IMG/VR virus record: IMGVR_UViG_3300009506_000001
Span: 91,246 to 155,245 of that record
Source of the DNA: a virus
Strand: one strand, 5' to 3'
DNA length: 64,000 nucleotides
The position numbers and the translations under genes were made by a program. The notes under the pieces were generated by a model. It was not told the DNA's origin and did no database searches. It saw nothing but the letters and a program-made list of their open reading frames with translations. The stretch's first letter is position 1. Each line of letters opens with the position of its first letter. This document shows, piece after piece, positions 8,506-16,942 of the stretch.

Positions 8506-9606
8506 TTAACGACGCAATGCCTTCAGAAGCATGTCAGCAAGTTCCATCTTGGAGATGGATGTGTTGCCAATTCCCTTGCCACTGACCTCTTCCATTTCAG
8601 GCTCAGCGTTGATATCAATGTCTTCGGGCTTAGCCTCAACGTTGATGTCAACGTCTTCAGCAGGGGCACTTCCAAGACCTTTGCCTTCATCGGATGCAAG
8701 ATCGTGCTTATATTTTGCTAGTTTTGCGATCTGCTTAGATTCTTTCTCGGCTTCCTTCTTGTCATTGTAGTAATCTTCCATGTCAAGAATTTCTTCCTCC
8801 TGCTTCACTTTCTCAGCAGCTTGACGAGCCGTTGCCTCAGCAGCACGGGCTTCTGCTTCGGCCTTGCGGGCCTCTGCGTCAGCTTTCATCATATCGATGA
8901 CCTGTGTTAGAGCAGATGCAGCAGCTTCTTCACCGGGAGGCTCAGCACCAAGGTCAGCAACCTCACCTGTGTCGGCTGTCATATCCTCACCTTCGCCCGG
9001 TACAGGGGCTTCACCTTCAGCAGGTGCCTCAGCTCCAGCATTCATGTCAACACCTTCGCCAGCACCGCCCTCAACGTTGATCTCCTCTTCCTCGTCTTCG
9101 GGAATATCTCCCCACTCAACGTTGATGATATCAAACTGCTTTCTTAGCTTCCAAAGAACCTCAGCAATTTCGATTGAATCGTTTTCGTCGTCCTCGTCCT
9201 CGTCCGCACCGGCAAGTGCAGACTGAAGTGCCTGTGCGAAACTGTCTGCCTGGTCTTCAGGAACCCAAACCTTTACCATTGACCCTTTTTCATCTTCTAG
9301 GACAAACCCTGCACTATCATCACCCTTTTCTTCGGCAGCCTTTGCAGCAGTCTTTAGTTTGGCGATAACATCATCACGGTCGAAGTCACTCTCTTCGGCC
9401 TCATTAAGGAAACTGCTGAACTGAAACCCTTCACCGACAAGATGGAAGGAATAAGGCAACCCTACTGCACGTCGGTGCACCTTTCTTTTCTTGCTCTTTT
9501 TCTTTGTTTTTGAGCCGAGAGGTTCACGAAATCCTGCGATAGCACCAGCAGATGTGACGCCTGCAGCACCACCAGCAGCCGTTTCTTTGATGAGTTCTTT
9601 TAGCAT
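8506..9606 (-). CDS. Large acidic low-complexity protein, probably virion-associated
   Basis: A 366-residue protein. It begins with MLKELIKETAAGG, a possible capsid-targeting leader, then a Lys-rich patch and a globular segment (residues ~50-135, including GFVLEDEKGSMVKVWVPED). A long region rich in Asp, Glu, Ala, Gly and Pro follows, with helical Ala/Glu/Arg repeats around 240-270. Very acidic alanine-rich proteins are typical of prohead core or scaffold parts in T4-type phages (inference). A late-promoter element CATAAATA at 9638-9645 lies 32 bases upstream, supporting late expression. Confidence 0.7.
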   Translation of the reverse strand: MLKELIKETAAGGAAGVTSAGAIAGFREPLGSKTKKKSKKRKVHRRAVGLPYSFHLVGEGFQFSSFLNEAEESDFDRDDVIAKLKTAAKAAEEKGDDSAGFVLEDEKGSMVKVWVPEDQADSFAQALQSALAGADEDEDDENDSIEIAEVLWKLRKQFDIINVEWGDIPEDEEEEINVEGGAGEGVDMNAGAEAPAEGEAPVPGEGEDMTADTGEVADLGAEPPGEEAAASALTQVIDMMKADAEARKAEAEARAAEATARQAAEKVKQEEEILDMEDYYNDKKEAEKESKQIAKLAKYKHDLASDEGKGLGSAPAEDVDINVEAKPEDIDINAEPEMEEVSGKGIGNTSISKMELADMLLKALRR

Positions 9607-9637
9607 AGTGAGTTCCTTATATAAACCAATTCGTTTA

Positions 9638-9645
9638 TATTTATG
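9638..9645 (-). promoter_or_regulatory. T4-type late promoter element CATAAATA
   Basis: The minus-strand octamer CATAAATA lies 32 bases upstream of the acidic virion-type gene, the right place for a T4 late -10 element. Late transcription in T4 needs gp45, gp33 and gp55; a gp45-like clamp is encoded here. Confidence 0.55.
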
Positions 9646-9671
9646 GTTTTAGACGTTCTTACTCACAAAAA

Positions 9672-9693
9672 GAAACCCGCAGATGCGGGTTTC
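9672..9693 (-). terminator. Rho-independent terminator
   Basis: A near-perfect hairpin (GAAACCCGC-ATCT-GCGGGTTTC on the minus strand) followed by TTTTTG. It ends the transcript of the genes at 9.7-10.3 kb and separates it from the late promoter of the next gene. Confidence 0.85.
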
Positions 9694-9721
9694 AGAACAG
9701 AATGCGAAATCTATGATTGCA

Positions 9722-10051
9722 TTACGATATTTGGCTAGGTTTGAAAGTTCTCCATTTGATATCAGGAAGTTCTCGACCAGTGTGCTCGATAAAATCATCA
9801 AAAGCAAAGAGGGTTCGACGCTGCTGTTCTAGATATTCCTGATATTCATTCCAAGCGGTCAGCATTTCTTCTCGTTGTTCCTCAGAGAGATCCGTGACGT
9901 CAATCGCTTTCACATTCAGGTTCTTTGGGCTAGGAACATACGTAGGGATAACTACACGGTGGGTAACTTCCCCGTGAATGACCTGTTTACCTAGTACCTC
10001 GGTTTTGTGGTACGAGATGCTTTCAAGCTGATTTTCTTTCAACTTAGGCAT
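9722..10051 (-). CDS. Hypothetical protein
   Basis: A 109-residue protein when started at the ATG at 10051 (MPKLKENQLESISYHKTEVLG), which overlaps the upstream stop by eight bases. An upstream ATG in the same frame would add 25 residues antisense in character to nothing but overlapping the upstream gene heavily, so it was not used. Visible parts are a beta-rich start (VIHGEVTHRVVIPTYVPS) and a helical middle (SEEQREEMLTAWNEYQEYLEQQRR). No family recognised. Confidence 0.7.
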   Translation of the reverse strand: MPKLKENQLESISYHKTEVLGKQVIHGEVTHRVVIPTYVPSPKNLNVKAIDVTDLSEEQREEMLTAWNEYQEYLEQQRRTLFAFDDFIEHTGRELPDIKWRTFKPSQIS

Positions 10052-10310
10052 CGCCCTCGGCCTCGTTTGCGGCATCGACCCCTGCTCCAGCCTTTTCCTC
10101 TTCGGCCTGCATAACGACTGCAGCAATCTGGTTAGCGAGACCCTTCATGGCTGTCTGGGCCATCATCATGTCGGAACGGAACTCAAGCTCCTTCTGCTTC
10201 CAGTCGTCGTAGAAGGCGACCAGCTGCTGAGCTTCGGCGGGAAGGGACTCGACCACAAGCGTCTTGCCTTCGATGGTTACAACTTTGGTTTCTTCTGCGT
10301 GTAGTTTCAT
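10044..10310 (-). CDS. Small acidic helical protein, hypothetical
   Basis: An 88-residue protein starting MKLHAEETKVVTIEGKTLVVE, with a helical body (AQQLVAFYDDWKQKELEF) and an acidic Ala/Glu C-terminus. A purine-rich GGAGATAAT site precedes the ATG. It heads a two-gene unit closed by the terminator at 9672. No function recognised. Confidence 0.7.
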   Translation of the reverse strand: MKLHAEETKVVTIEGKTLVVESLPAEAQQLVAFYDDWKQKELEFRSDMMMAQTAMKGLANQIAAVVMQAEEEKAGAGVDAANEAEGDA

Positions 10311-10359
10311 TATTATCTCCTGTTGCGTTTAACTACTATACAATGGTTTTGTTTCTTTG

Positions 10360-11688
10360 TCAACCGTTGATCGATGACATCAATCCTAACAAATTGTTAC
10401 CACTGTTATCTATGTCAGAATCTTCTGGTGTTTCCTTTGGTTTTCCGCCCTTTGGTGGTAAGTTAAGATTATTTGGGTCTGTGATTCGTAGTGTGACTTT
10501 GTTATAGTCGAGGTAGATTGTTTGACCAACACCATCGCTGGAACGTGTTTTGAGAAACTTCAAAGCCATCTCACCCTTTGCTCTCATTGCGTCTGTCATT
10601 AGGATGCTAACGTAAACGTCAGTGGTATTGATCTTACTGATACCACCAGCAATGTGACTGTGATTGACTTCCGTTGCAGTAACAGCACCACGATTCTGCT
10701 GGGATGCTGTAATACCAACAGCGTTGTAGTCGTTTGCTATTTCACGAAGCTCTTCTGATGCTCGCTTATCTTTCTCGTGGATATTGTCGGCTGAGATCTT
10801 CTCATTTGAACCCATCAGATCGATGTAGTCGATCGCAATAACGTCCGGGATGAATCCATTCTTCAACTCGAACTCTTTTAGGTATGCTCGAATCTGGTTG
10901 CTTGTTGCACCCTGTGACATACGCTTGATGAACAACGAGCCAGACTTATCACCCGCACAGTTAATGCGGTGTGCAACTTCGTCCTTTTGCCTCTGCCAGT
11001 CTCTCGTACCAACGCCTGCGACCATTGCAATGTAGCGTTGGTAAATCATTTCCTCAGACAACTCTAGACTAATATAGAGAGCGTTTAGTCCACGCTCGAC
11101 ATAGTTGAGAGCTAGGTTTGCCATAACGATCGACTTACCGCCACCTGAGTTAGCAGATAGTAGGAGCAACTGCTTACGAGCAAGACCACCACCAAGAACG
11201 TCATCAAATTCTTTCCAGCCAGTTGGCTCGTAAATTTCTGCGGTTAAAAGACGTTCAAGAGTCTTATTGACATCGTCAAATAAACTCGTACCCAAATCTT
11301 TCTGGAGGGAGATCAAGAGGGCATTCGTAACAAGGGTTTGAATGCCAGGAAACTCTTTCTCATTGCCGCTCTCATAAATTTCGGCGGCGTTCATTATAGC
11401 CTTTCTTAGGGCTTTGTCACGACAAAACCTTTCAACCTCGTTGGAACAGTAATCAACTTTGTCTCGGGTTATATTGTCGTGGAGAGCAAACGCCTGGCCT
11501 GTTTCAGCGGCGATCTGTTGAGGTGTAGGTAGACTATTGTAGTCATTGTAGTACTCCTGAATAAACTTGACAGAGTCACGAGCCTCTGGGTCAAAGTATT
11601 CAGGTTGAATAATTGTAGTACACTTTGCGAAGACGTCGACCGACGATAGCATGTACTCAATAAGCAAGATTTGCTTTTTCAGATTCAT
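10360..11688 (-). CDS. Replicative DNA helicase, DnaB/gp41-like
   Basis: A 442-residue RecA-type helicase, close to T4 gp41 in length (475). An N-terminal helical domain (~1-145) is followed by the motor. Walker A is LLSANSGGGKS (~176-186), Walker B is VIAIDYIDLMG (~285), and further DnaB motifs (EELREIANDYNAVGITASQQNR, then a KTRSSDGVGQTIYLDYN-like arginine-finger region) are in place. It unwinds DNA ahead of the polymerase and should interact with a primase, for which the PrimPol protein at 31.1 kb is the only candidate in this window. Confidence 0.93.
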   Translation of the reverse strand: MNLKKQILLIEYMLSSVDVFAKCTTIIQPEYFDPEARDSVKFIQEYYNDYNSLPTPQQIAAETGQAFALHDNITRDKVDYCSNEVERFCRDKALRKAIMNAAEIYESGNEKEFPGIQTLVTNALLISLQKDLGTSLFDDVNKTLERLLTAEIYEPTGWKEFDDVLGGGLARKQLLLLSANSGGGKSIVMANLALNYVERGLNALYISLELSEEMIYQRYIAMVAGVGTRDWQRQKDEVAHRINCAGDKSGSLFIKRMSQGATSNQIRAYLKEFELKNGFIPDVIAIDYIDLMGSNEKISADNIHEKDKRASEELREIANDYNAVGITASQQNRGAVTATEVNHSHIAGGISKINTTDVYVSILMTDAMRAKGEMALKFLKTRSSDGVGQTIYLDYNKVTLRITDPNNLNLPPKGGKPKETPEDSDIDNSGNNLLGLMSSING

Positions 11689-11744
11689 AGCGTTCCTTAT
11701 CTTATTATTGTGTGGAACAACTATACTGTGCTAGGAGATGTAAA

Positions 11745-12797
11745 TCAACTGATTTCACGTATAGGAGGATACGTTGAATCAATAACGGTATCGAACGCAA
11801 ACAGCTCACGACCCGAAACAAATAGGGACAATTCTGCGTTGGCAGCAGTAATCTTACTTGCATCAATGACTTGGTTTTTAACCTTATCAATGTTCGTGTA
11901 TGGGTCTAGTCCAAGAAGCACATACACTTCTCGAGCTCCAAGACCCCTTGGTCCTGGTGGAGTGCCTGTGCTGTCGGTGTCAAGGGAACTAAAGTAGAAC
12001 GATGAACCATCAGGTAGGGTTCCATCGGTCATTTCAGGTATGAGTGCATCGAACGTTCGAACCTTGTATCGCTTACCCTGAATGAGAATGGTTCCATAAT
12101 CATCCCAAGGCGAATCAACGCTCGGTAGTGTTCCAATGTTGTATGTCTGGACAAGGCTGGTTAATCCATCCGGAGACTTATAGGTAATGTCCAGCGATAT
12201 GCTGTTAGGTTCAGGGATAACATCGTTGAGAGTTGCAACTGTAAGAAGCGTCCCTGTCGCAGTTAGCTGGAACTGCTCGGCAGCTGTTGTAGTTGTTGTT
12301 TCAACAACACCGGTCGATGTTGATCGGGCAATCATCTGTGCTAGACCGGACTGTGGGTCTGGGAAATGAATGATCAGGTTGTTTGCATCAACAATCTCAA
12401 TGGTGAAATTTGTAGTTTCAATCTGAGTCTGAGCTTCCGTTGTGCCACGCAGTGCACATGAGACGGTGTTGTCCGTATCAACAGATGTTGCAGCTGTGCT
12501 ATTAATGAGCACCTGAACCGAAGGCACAACGCCCATGTTGTGATTGACAAACCAATCTGTAGCAGCCACAGATTGTGTGTGGTTGTAGAGAGCACGCCGG
12601 GCTGAGTAGTCAGTCAGCCCGGGAACCCGTGCTGGTAAATCTCCACGAAGGTAGTCCTGTTTCCGGCCAATGCGATACAATTCACCACGACAGCCTTCTG
12701 TGATGGTGCAACGTTGCACTACCTCAAGGCCATACTTGTTTTCAGGAATTTCAATTTCCCTTTTACATACGGTGCATTTGTAGTCAATGACAGCCAT
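11745..12797 (-). CDS. Zinc-ribbon plus beta-rich protein, probably structural
   Basis: A 350-residue protein. The first ~40 residues form a zinc-ribbon-like unit (YKCTVCKREIEIPE... RCTITEGCRGELY). The rest is Thr/Ser/Val/Asp-rich beta sequence (for example WFVNHNMGVVPSVQVLINST) as in phage tail or baseplate proteins. The C-terminus mentions a second segment (LGAREVYVLLGLDPYTNIDKVKNQVID). A structural role is inference from composition. Confidence 0.65.
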   Translation of the reverse strand: MAVIDYKCTVCKREIEIPENKYGLEVVQRCTITEGCRGELYRIGRKQDYLRGDLPARVPGLTDYSARRALYNHTQSVAATDWFVNHNMGVVPSVQVLINSTAATSVDTDNTVSCALRGTTEAQTQIETTNFTIEIVDANNLIIHFPDPQSGLAQMIARSTSTGVVETTTTTAAEQFQLTATGTLLTVATLNDVIPEPNSISLDITYKSPDGLTSLVQTYNIGTLPSVDSPWDDYGTILIQGKRYKVRTFDALIPEMTDGTLPDGSSFYFSSLDTDSTGTPPGPRGLGAREVYVLLGLDPYTNIDKVKNQVIDASKITAANAELSLFVSGRELFAFDTVIDSTYPPIREIS

Positions 12798-12806
12798 TAA
12801 ATATCC

Positions 12807-13094
12807 TTATTTGGCTAGAGCAATACTTGTGGTCTGCTCCAGATATGGCTTTTCAGCGTCTGTGGAAGGTTCCATTGGATCAACAGCAAGTGCAGCCTTA
12901 CGAATGGTGATGTCACCATCAATGTTTGTTGCTAGGAATGGGGCCATTGCCATGCCCATCTGTTGTGGACCAGTCTGGACCATCTGGATGGCTCGGACCT
13001 TGGATAGTGTGAGGGTAAACTCATCGTCGCTCTCGATACGACCAATGATTTCTTCACCGGAAAGTAGCTTCATGGAACGGATTTCTTGTGACAT
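12807..13094 (-). CDS. Small protein with possible Sm-like fold
   Basis: A 95-residue protein containing MKLLSGEEIIGRIESDDEFTLTLSKVRAIQM, which has the strand pattern of Sm/Lsm-like small beta barrels, followed by an MGMAMAPFLATNIDGDITIRKA segment. Similar small proteins occur in T4-type marine phages with unknown function. A perfect TATAAATA late element at 13113-13120 lies 19 bases upstream, so expression is probably late. Confidence 0.6.
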   Translation of the reverse strand: MSQEIRSMKLLSGEEIIGRIESDDEFTLTLSKVRAIQMVQTGPQQMGMAMAPFLATNIDGDITIRKAALAVDPMEPSTDAEKPYLEQTTSIALAK

Positions 13095-13112
13095 AATTAT
13101 CTCCTGTTTGTA

Positions 13113-13120
13113 TATTTATA
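13113..13120 (-). promoter_or_regulatory. T4-type late promoter element TATAAATA
   Basis: A perfect match to the T4 late consensus on the minus strand, 19 bases upstream of the ATG at 13094, leaving room for a ribosome binding site (AGGAGATAAT). Confidence 0.6.
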
Positions 13121-13373
13121 TGCGGATGCCTATTGCATAAAAATCAAAAGGGAACAAGCCAATCTGCATCCAAAGCAATGAATATTCCTTTTGATAGAAG
13201 GCGTAACCAGACCAGATGAGGTGTGTTCCTAGAAACAAACAATATGGGATTGCACTGTGGGCAGCCATAAATGGCGACACACTAATAATACAGGCAGCCG
13301 TCAGCATCATTACGGTAGCCAAGCCCTTCAATAGACCATGTCCGTTGAATCGTTCCTTGGAAGATTGAGTCAT
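13116..13373 (-). CDS. Small membrane protein
   Basis: An 85-residue protein with three hydrophobic stretches: VMMLTAACIISVSPFMAA (~21-38), IPYCLFLGTHLIWSGYAFY (~42-60) and LLWMQIGLFPFDFYAIGI near the end. It is probably an inner-membrane protein. A holin role is possible because this phage needs one, but the nearest lysin gene is 7.5 kb away and no lysis motif is visible. Confidence 0.65.
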   Translation of the reverse strand: MTQSSKERFNGHGLLKGLATVMMLTAACIISVSPFMAAHSAIPYCLFLGTHLIWSGYAFYQKEYSLLWMQIGLFPFDFYAIGIRI

Positions 13374-13377
13374 ATTC

Positions 13378-13746
13378 TTATTCTTTTGATTTTAGTTGTT
13401 TTCTTCTTTGTTGAGCTTTTTGACGCTGTTTCGCAATACGATCAGCGTGCTGAGAATTATCCTTTACTTCTTTGGATGAATCAACTAGCTCGCCCTCGTG
13501 GACCACAGTAACCGACTTTTTCAGAGCACGGTCAAACACTTCTTGCTCTTTTGGGGTGAGCTCTTTGGGTGGTTTTGTTCGGAGTTGGCGACGCTGCCTT
13601 GGTCGTGGAGGATGTTCCAAAAGTTTAAATATGGTCAGTGGTTTAGTAGGAAGACCATCCCTTTCCCGCCGGGCATTTTCTCTGCGTTCTTGGCGTGTTT
13701 TGATTTTGGCTTCTTCGGTGGTTTCTACAAAAACTACTTTACTCAT
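13378..13746 (-). CDS. Basic hypothetical protein
   Basis: A 122-residue protein rich in Arg, Lys and Gln (QERRENARRERDG; RPRQRRQLRTKPPKELTPKEQE; terminal KQRQKAQQRRKQLK). It is probably unstructured and may bind nucleic acid. Its start overlaps the stop of the next upstream gene by eight bases. Confidence 0.65.
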   Translation of the reverse strand: MSKVVFVETTEEAKIKTRQERRENARRERDGLPTKPLTIFKLLEHPPRPRQRRQLRTKPPKELTPKEQEVFDRALKKSVTVVHEGELVDSSKEVKDNSQHADRIAKQRQKAQQRRKQLKSKE

Positions 13747-14314
13747 AATCCTTTAAATCCTGTAATAGTGTTTCGTAACTGGATGTGCTGTCCCTACGAA
13801 TGGCATAGCAATATGGGATGTTGTAGAGAATAATCTCCGAACCGTGCTCGATTCCTTCGTGGAGATTTTCACGTGTGTATGTATATTTGAGGACCTGTTC
13901 CATCAGCTGGTTGTTGCCGTGAAATTGGGATAAGATCGCATCAAATGCTTCCATATAATCGGTGCTAGAATTGGTCACTTCCAGGCTATACATAAACTCA
14001 AACCCATTGATTGGAAATATATAAAATGGTTCTTTGTCATTTGTTTCAGCTATGAACGAAGTGGGTCCATTGGCAAACATTGCCCGTTGCCGTAAGTTTG
14101 GAATATCGTCAAACGCTTCGTTAAACGTCTTTGCAAACTGGTCTTTGCCCTTTTGTTTGCGGCGGCGCAACTTCACTTTTTGGAAATCTTCGTAGCGTGA
14201 TGGAAGGTTTTTAAGCAGTGGAAGTCCTTCGGCCATTTTCAGATAGGCTGAACACTCCGCAACGACCGGGTGTACCTTTTTGGATTTGCCGTGTAATACT
14301 TCGTCTAAATTCAT
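13739..14314 (-). CDS. Hypothetical protein
   Basis: A 191-residue protein counted from the ATG at 14314 (MNLDEVLHGKSKKVHPVVAE), which has a GAGGG site upstream; an in-frame ATG 21 codons earlier would run into the divergent promoter region. Recognisable stretches are RYEDFQKVKLRRRKQKGKDQ and GPTSFIAETNDKEPFYIFP, but no family is assigned. It is the first gene of the minus block and diverges from the tail fibre gene. Confidence 0.7.
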   Translation of the reverse strand: MNLDEVLHGKSKKVHPVVAECSAYLKMAEGLPLLKNLPSRYEDFQKVKLRRRKQKGKDQFAKTFNEAFDDIPNLRQRAMFANGPTSFIAETNDKEPFYIFPINGFEFMYSLEVTNSSTDYMEAFDAILSQFHGNNQLMEQVLKYTYTRENLHEGIEHGSEIILYNIPYCYAIRRDSTSSYETLLQDLKDYE

Positions 14315-14346
14315 TTGTTTGACCCTCAAAGGGTATTTATCCTTTT

Positions 14347-14354
14347 CATAAATA
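14347..14354 (+). promoter_or_regulatory. T4-type late promoter element CATAAATA
   Basis: A CATAAATA octamer on the plus strand 27 bases before the tail fibre ATG, followed by an AAGGAG ribosome binding site at ~14365. It fits late expression of tail genes. Confidence 0.65.
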
Positions 14355-14380
14355 CGAAGACACCAAGGAGACTGCACTCA

Positions 14381-16930
14381 ATGAAGCATTATGGAATTGT
14401 TAACCCCGAAGGATCAATTATCATCAACCCTGTTGTTCCTTCGGGAACAAGTGACCCTACCCAACCAGACACGGGTGAGTTATTCTTTCGGACTGATTCG
14501 AGTCGTTTGCAAGTATATGGTGGGGGATCTTGGGATAGTCTAATTCCATCAACCGAACTGTCTACTTTATACGGACCGTTGGCCGCCGACAACTCGTGGG
14601 CAGGTATTAACTCATTTCTGCAACCAGTTCTGATTAACGATCCCGTTCTTTCCATTCTTGAAATTCGAGCAACAACAGCACCCTCGGATTCCGCATTTCA
14701 AGGTATGATTACAAAGCGGTACGATGGAACGCATCGTGGATTCTTTGGTAGCGTTCCAGGTGACGTGTCCGGATATGCTTACATTGCCACTTGGGACGAC
14801 ACTGGCAGCCCACAGGGTTGGAATAAAATTTTTGCGGGTTATCCAAACTCTAATGAGTTGAAGCTTGGAACGGGCAATGATTTTTACTTCAATGATATTC
14901 TTGTTGCAATGGCTGGCTCCACAAATACATTTACAGCAGCTAATACGTTTTCCACATCCTACGCTGTCACGGATCAAAGATTCTGGGACGGCGTTGATTC
15001 TTCTGGTGGTATTGTTATTGAGCAGGAGACCTCTAACAGCTACTCAATAGCATACAACGACGATGGCGTCGGTAGTCTTTTTAATTCAACGTTAGCAGCT
15101 GTCAAGATTAGCTTCAACTCCTCAAATGGTTTCACTATTTCTGCACGACCACCAGCTGGTTCTCCAACGAGTGTATACACACCTGTATTTTATGCAAACC
15201 ATGGATCCCAACTGCTTGCACTTGGTGCGAACCTCCAGTATGGTGGTGATAACGTTGCACTTGAGTCCCGTGCAAACTTATTCAAAGTTGGACAGACACT
15301 ATATCATAACAACCCATCACTCAATTGGTTTGATACAGCAACTGTAGATCAAAACTTTACAGCATATGTCCAAAGTGGTGTGTTCAACCTTCGTGGTATG
15401 TTGGACAGTTTTGTAACAACAGCCTTTACACCACTCAAAGTAGACTACAATGCTGATACTCTTTACATTCAAAGTGGTGATATTACATTTAATGGTACAT
15501 CTTTGCTAACAGGCGGCCTGCTGAGTAATCTTGCAGATGTTGATCTAACTGGTTCACCTCCTCCACAGGTTGATGATATTCTCTACTATGCAGATGGTTC
15601 TCCTCCAACGTGGAAATTCAAAACACCAATCAAGAATGCATTGCTTCCTTATCAGTATACCGCAACAGCAGGACAGACAACGTTCAGTGGCACCGATGAT
15701 AAAGGTATCACACTTGTGTATACACCAGGCTACTTGATGGTATTCCGGAATGGTATCTTGCTCGATCCAGATGACTACACAGCAACAGATGGCACGAGCA
15801 TTGTACTTGGTGCAGCTGCAAGCCTGAATGATACTATCAACATTGTTGGCTTTGGTACTTTTGATGTTGCCAATACTTACACGAGGACAGAGGCGGATGC
15901 AACATTTGCTCCTATTGCAAGAGCAAAACCAAACCTTATTATCAATGGTGACTTTCGTGTGTGGCAACGAGGTACATCGTTCGCAGCCGCTGTTGGTGTT
16001 TATACGGCAGACCGATGGAAGCAAGGTGGAAACCACGACGGTGCTATCACTGTCCAGAAAACTTCCACATACCTTGAAGTGGATGTAACAACCGCTGACA
16101 CATCCATTGGGGCAGGACAGTACTGCCAGATGTTGTACGGCATTGAGGGATATGATGTAGAGTTCTTGGGTTGGGGTACAGCAGACGCAAAAGATGTAAC
16201 TCTTTCTTTCAAGCATGCTCACACAAAGACAGGAACATACTGTGTAAAGATTGGTAACGCTGCTGCAAATAGATCCTACATTGCAGAATACACCCAGGGT
16301 GTTGCTGACACTTGGGAAACATCCACTATTACTATTCCTGGTTGCACGGATGGTACGTGGGAGGTAACAACCTCTGCTGGTATCTATATTGTATTCACTT
16401 ACGCTGCTGGTAGCAACTATCAACTTCCTGGTAGTCCTCAACCAACCAACTCCTGGGAGGTAGGCAACTACCTCGCTTCGACTAATCAAGTAAATGCTCT
16501 GGATAGTACAAGCAACTATTTGAGATTTGATAAAGTGAAACTTGAAGAAGGTTCCATTGCAACAGATTTTGAGCCAAGACCATTTAGTGAAGAACTCACT
16601 TTGTGTCAAAGGTACTACCAGAAATCGTACGAACAGGGAACGGCTCCTGGTAGTGTCACCGCCAATGGTGCTTGGAACTTGGCTGCGGACCGTGCTGCCT
16701 TGGTCCAATACATTAGTGAACCATTTTTGGTGATGATGAGAACAACACCAACGTTTGCTGTATATGGAACAACAGGAACAAGCAATGAGATTACGGGGGT
16801 TGATTCGGCAAGCCTTACTTTTAGCACTTTTGCTGCAACCGAAAGAGGAATCCAGAATGTTGCTGCAACTGCAGCATTTACAGCCACAGACAGATACCGC
16901 TTACATTGGACAGCAAATGCTGATTACTAA
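14381..16930 (+). CDS. Tail fibre-like structural protein
   Basis: An 849-residue protein starting MKHYGIVNPEGSIIINPVVPSG, with AAGGAG upstream. The N-terminal region has the pattern TGELFFRTDSSRLQVYGGGSWDSL, seen in phage fibre proteins. The middle is Ser/Thr/Asn/Gly-rich beta sequence. From residue ~517 a domain begins (NLIINGDFRVWQRGTSF) that recurs in the next gene, resembling carbohydrate-binding or collar-type domains at fibre tips. Likely role: adhesion to the host envelope. It is transcribed divergently from the rest of the region and shares a terminator with the next gene. Confidence 0.8.
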   Translation: MKHYGIVNPEGSIIINPVVPSGTSDPTQPDTGELFFRTDSSRLQVYGGGSWDSLIPSTELSTLYGPLAADNSWAGINSFLQPVLINDPVLSILEIRATTAPSDSAFQGMITKRYDGTHRGFFGSVPGDVSGYAYIATWDDTGSPQGWNKIFAGYPNSNELKLGTGNDFYFNDILVAMAGSTNTFTAANTFSTSYAVTDQRFWDGVDSSGGIVIEQETSNSYSIAYNDDGVGSLFNSTLAAVKISFNSSNGFTISARPPAGSPTSVYTPVFYANHGSQLLALGANLQYGGDNVALESRANLFKVGQTLYHNNPSLNWFDTATVDQNFTAYVQSGVFNLRGMLDSFVTTAFTPLKVDYNADTLYIQSGDITFNGTSLLTGGLLSNLADVDLTGSPPPQVDDILYYADGSPPTWKFKTPIKNALLPYQYTATAGQTTFSGTDDKGITLVYTPGYLMVFRNGILLDPDDYTATDGTSIVLGAAASLNDTINIVGFGTFDVANTYTRTEADATFAPIARAKPNLIINGDFRVWQRGTSFAAAVGVYTADRWKQGGNHDGAITVQKTSTYLEVDVTTADTSIGAGQYCQMLYGIEGYDVEFLGWGTADAKDVTLSFKHAHTKTGTYCVKIGNAAANRSYIAEYTQGVADTWETSTITIPGCTDGTWEVTTSAGIYIVFTYAAGSNYQLPGSPQPTNSWEVGNYLASTNQVNALDSTSNYLRFDKVKLEEGSIATDFEPRPFSEELTLCQRYYQKSYEQGTAPGSVTANGAWNLAADRAALVQYISEPFLVMMRTTPTFAVYGTTGTSNEITGVDSASLTFSTFAATERGIQNVAATAAFTATDRYRLHWTANADY

Positions 16931-16942
16931 TAAGGAACAACA

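Noticed and set aside
15554-16708. A long open frame antisense to the first tail fibre gene.
   Set aside because: Its translation is Cys/Ser/Ile-rich without any domain, it is the mirror of well-supported fibre sequence, and no ribosome binding site is present.
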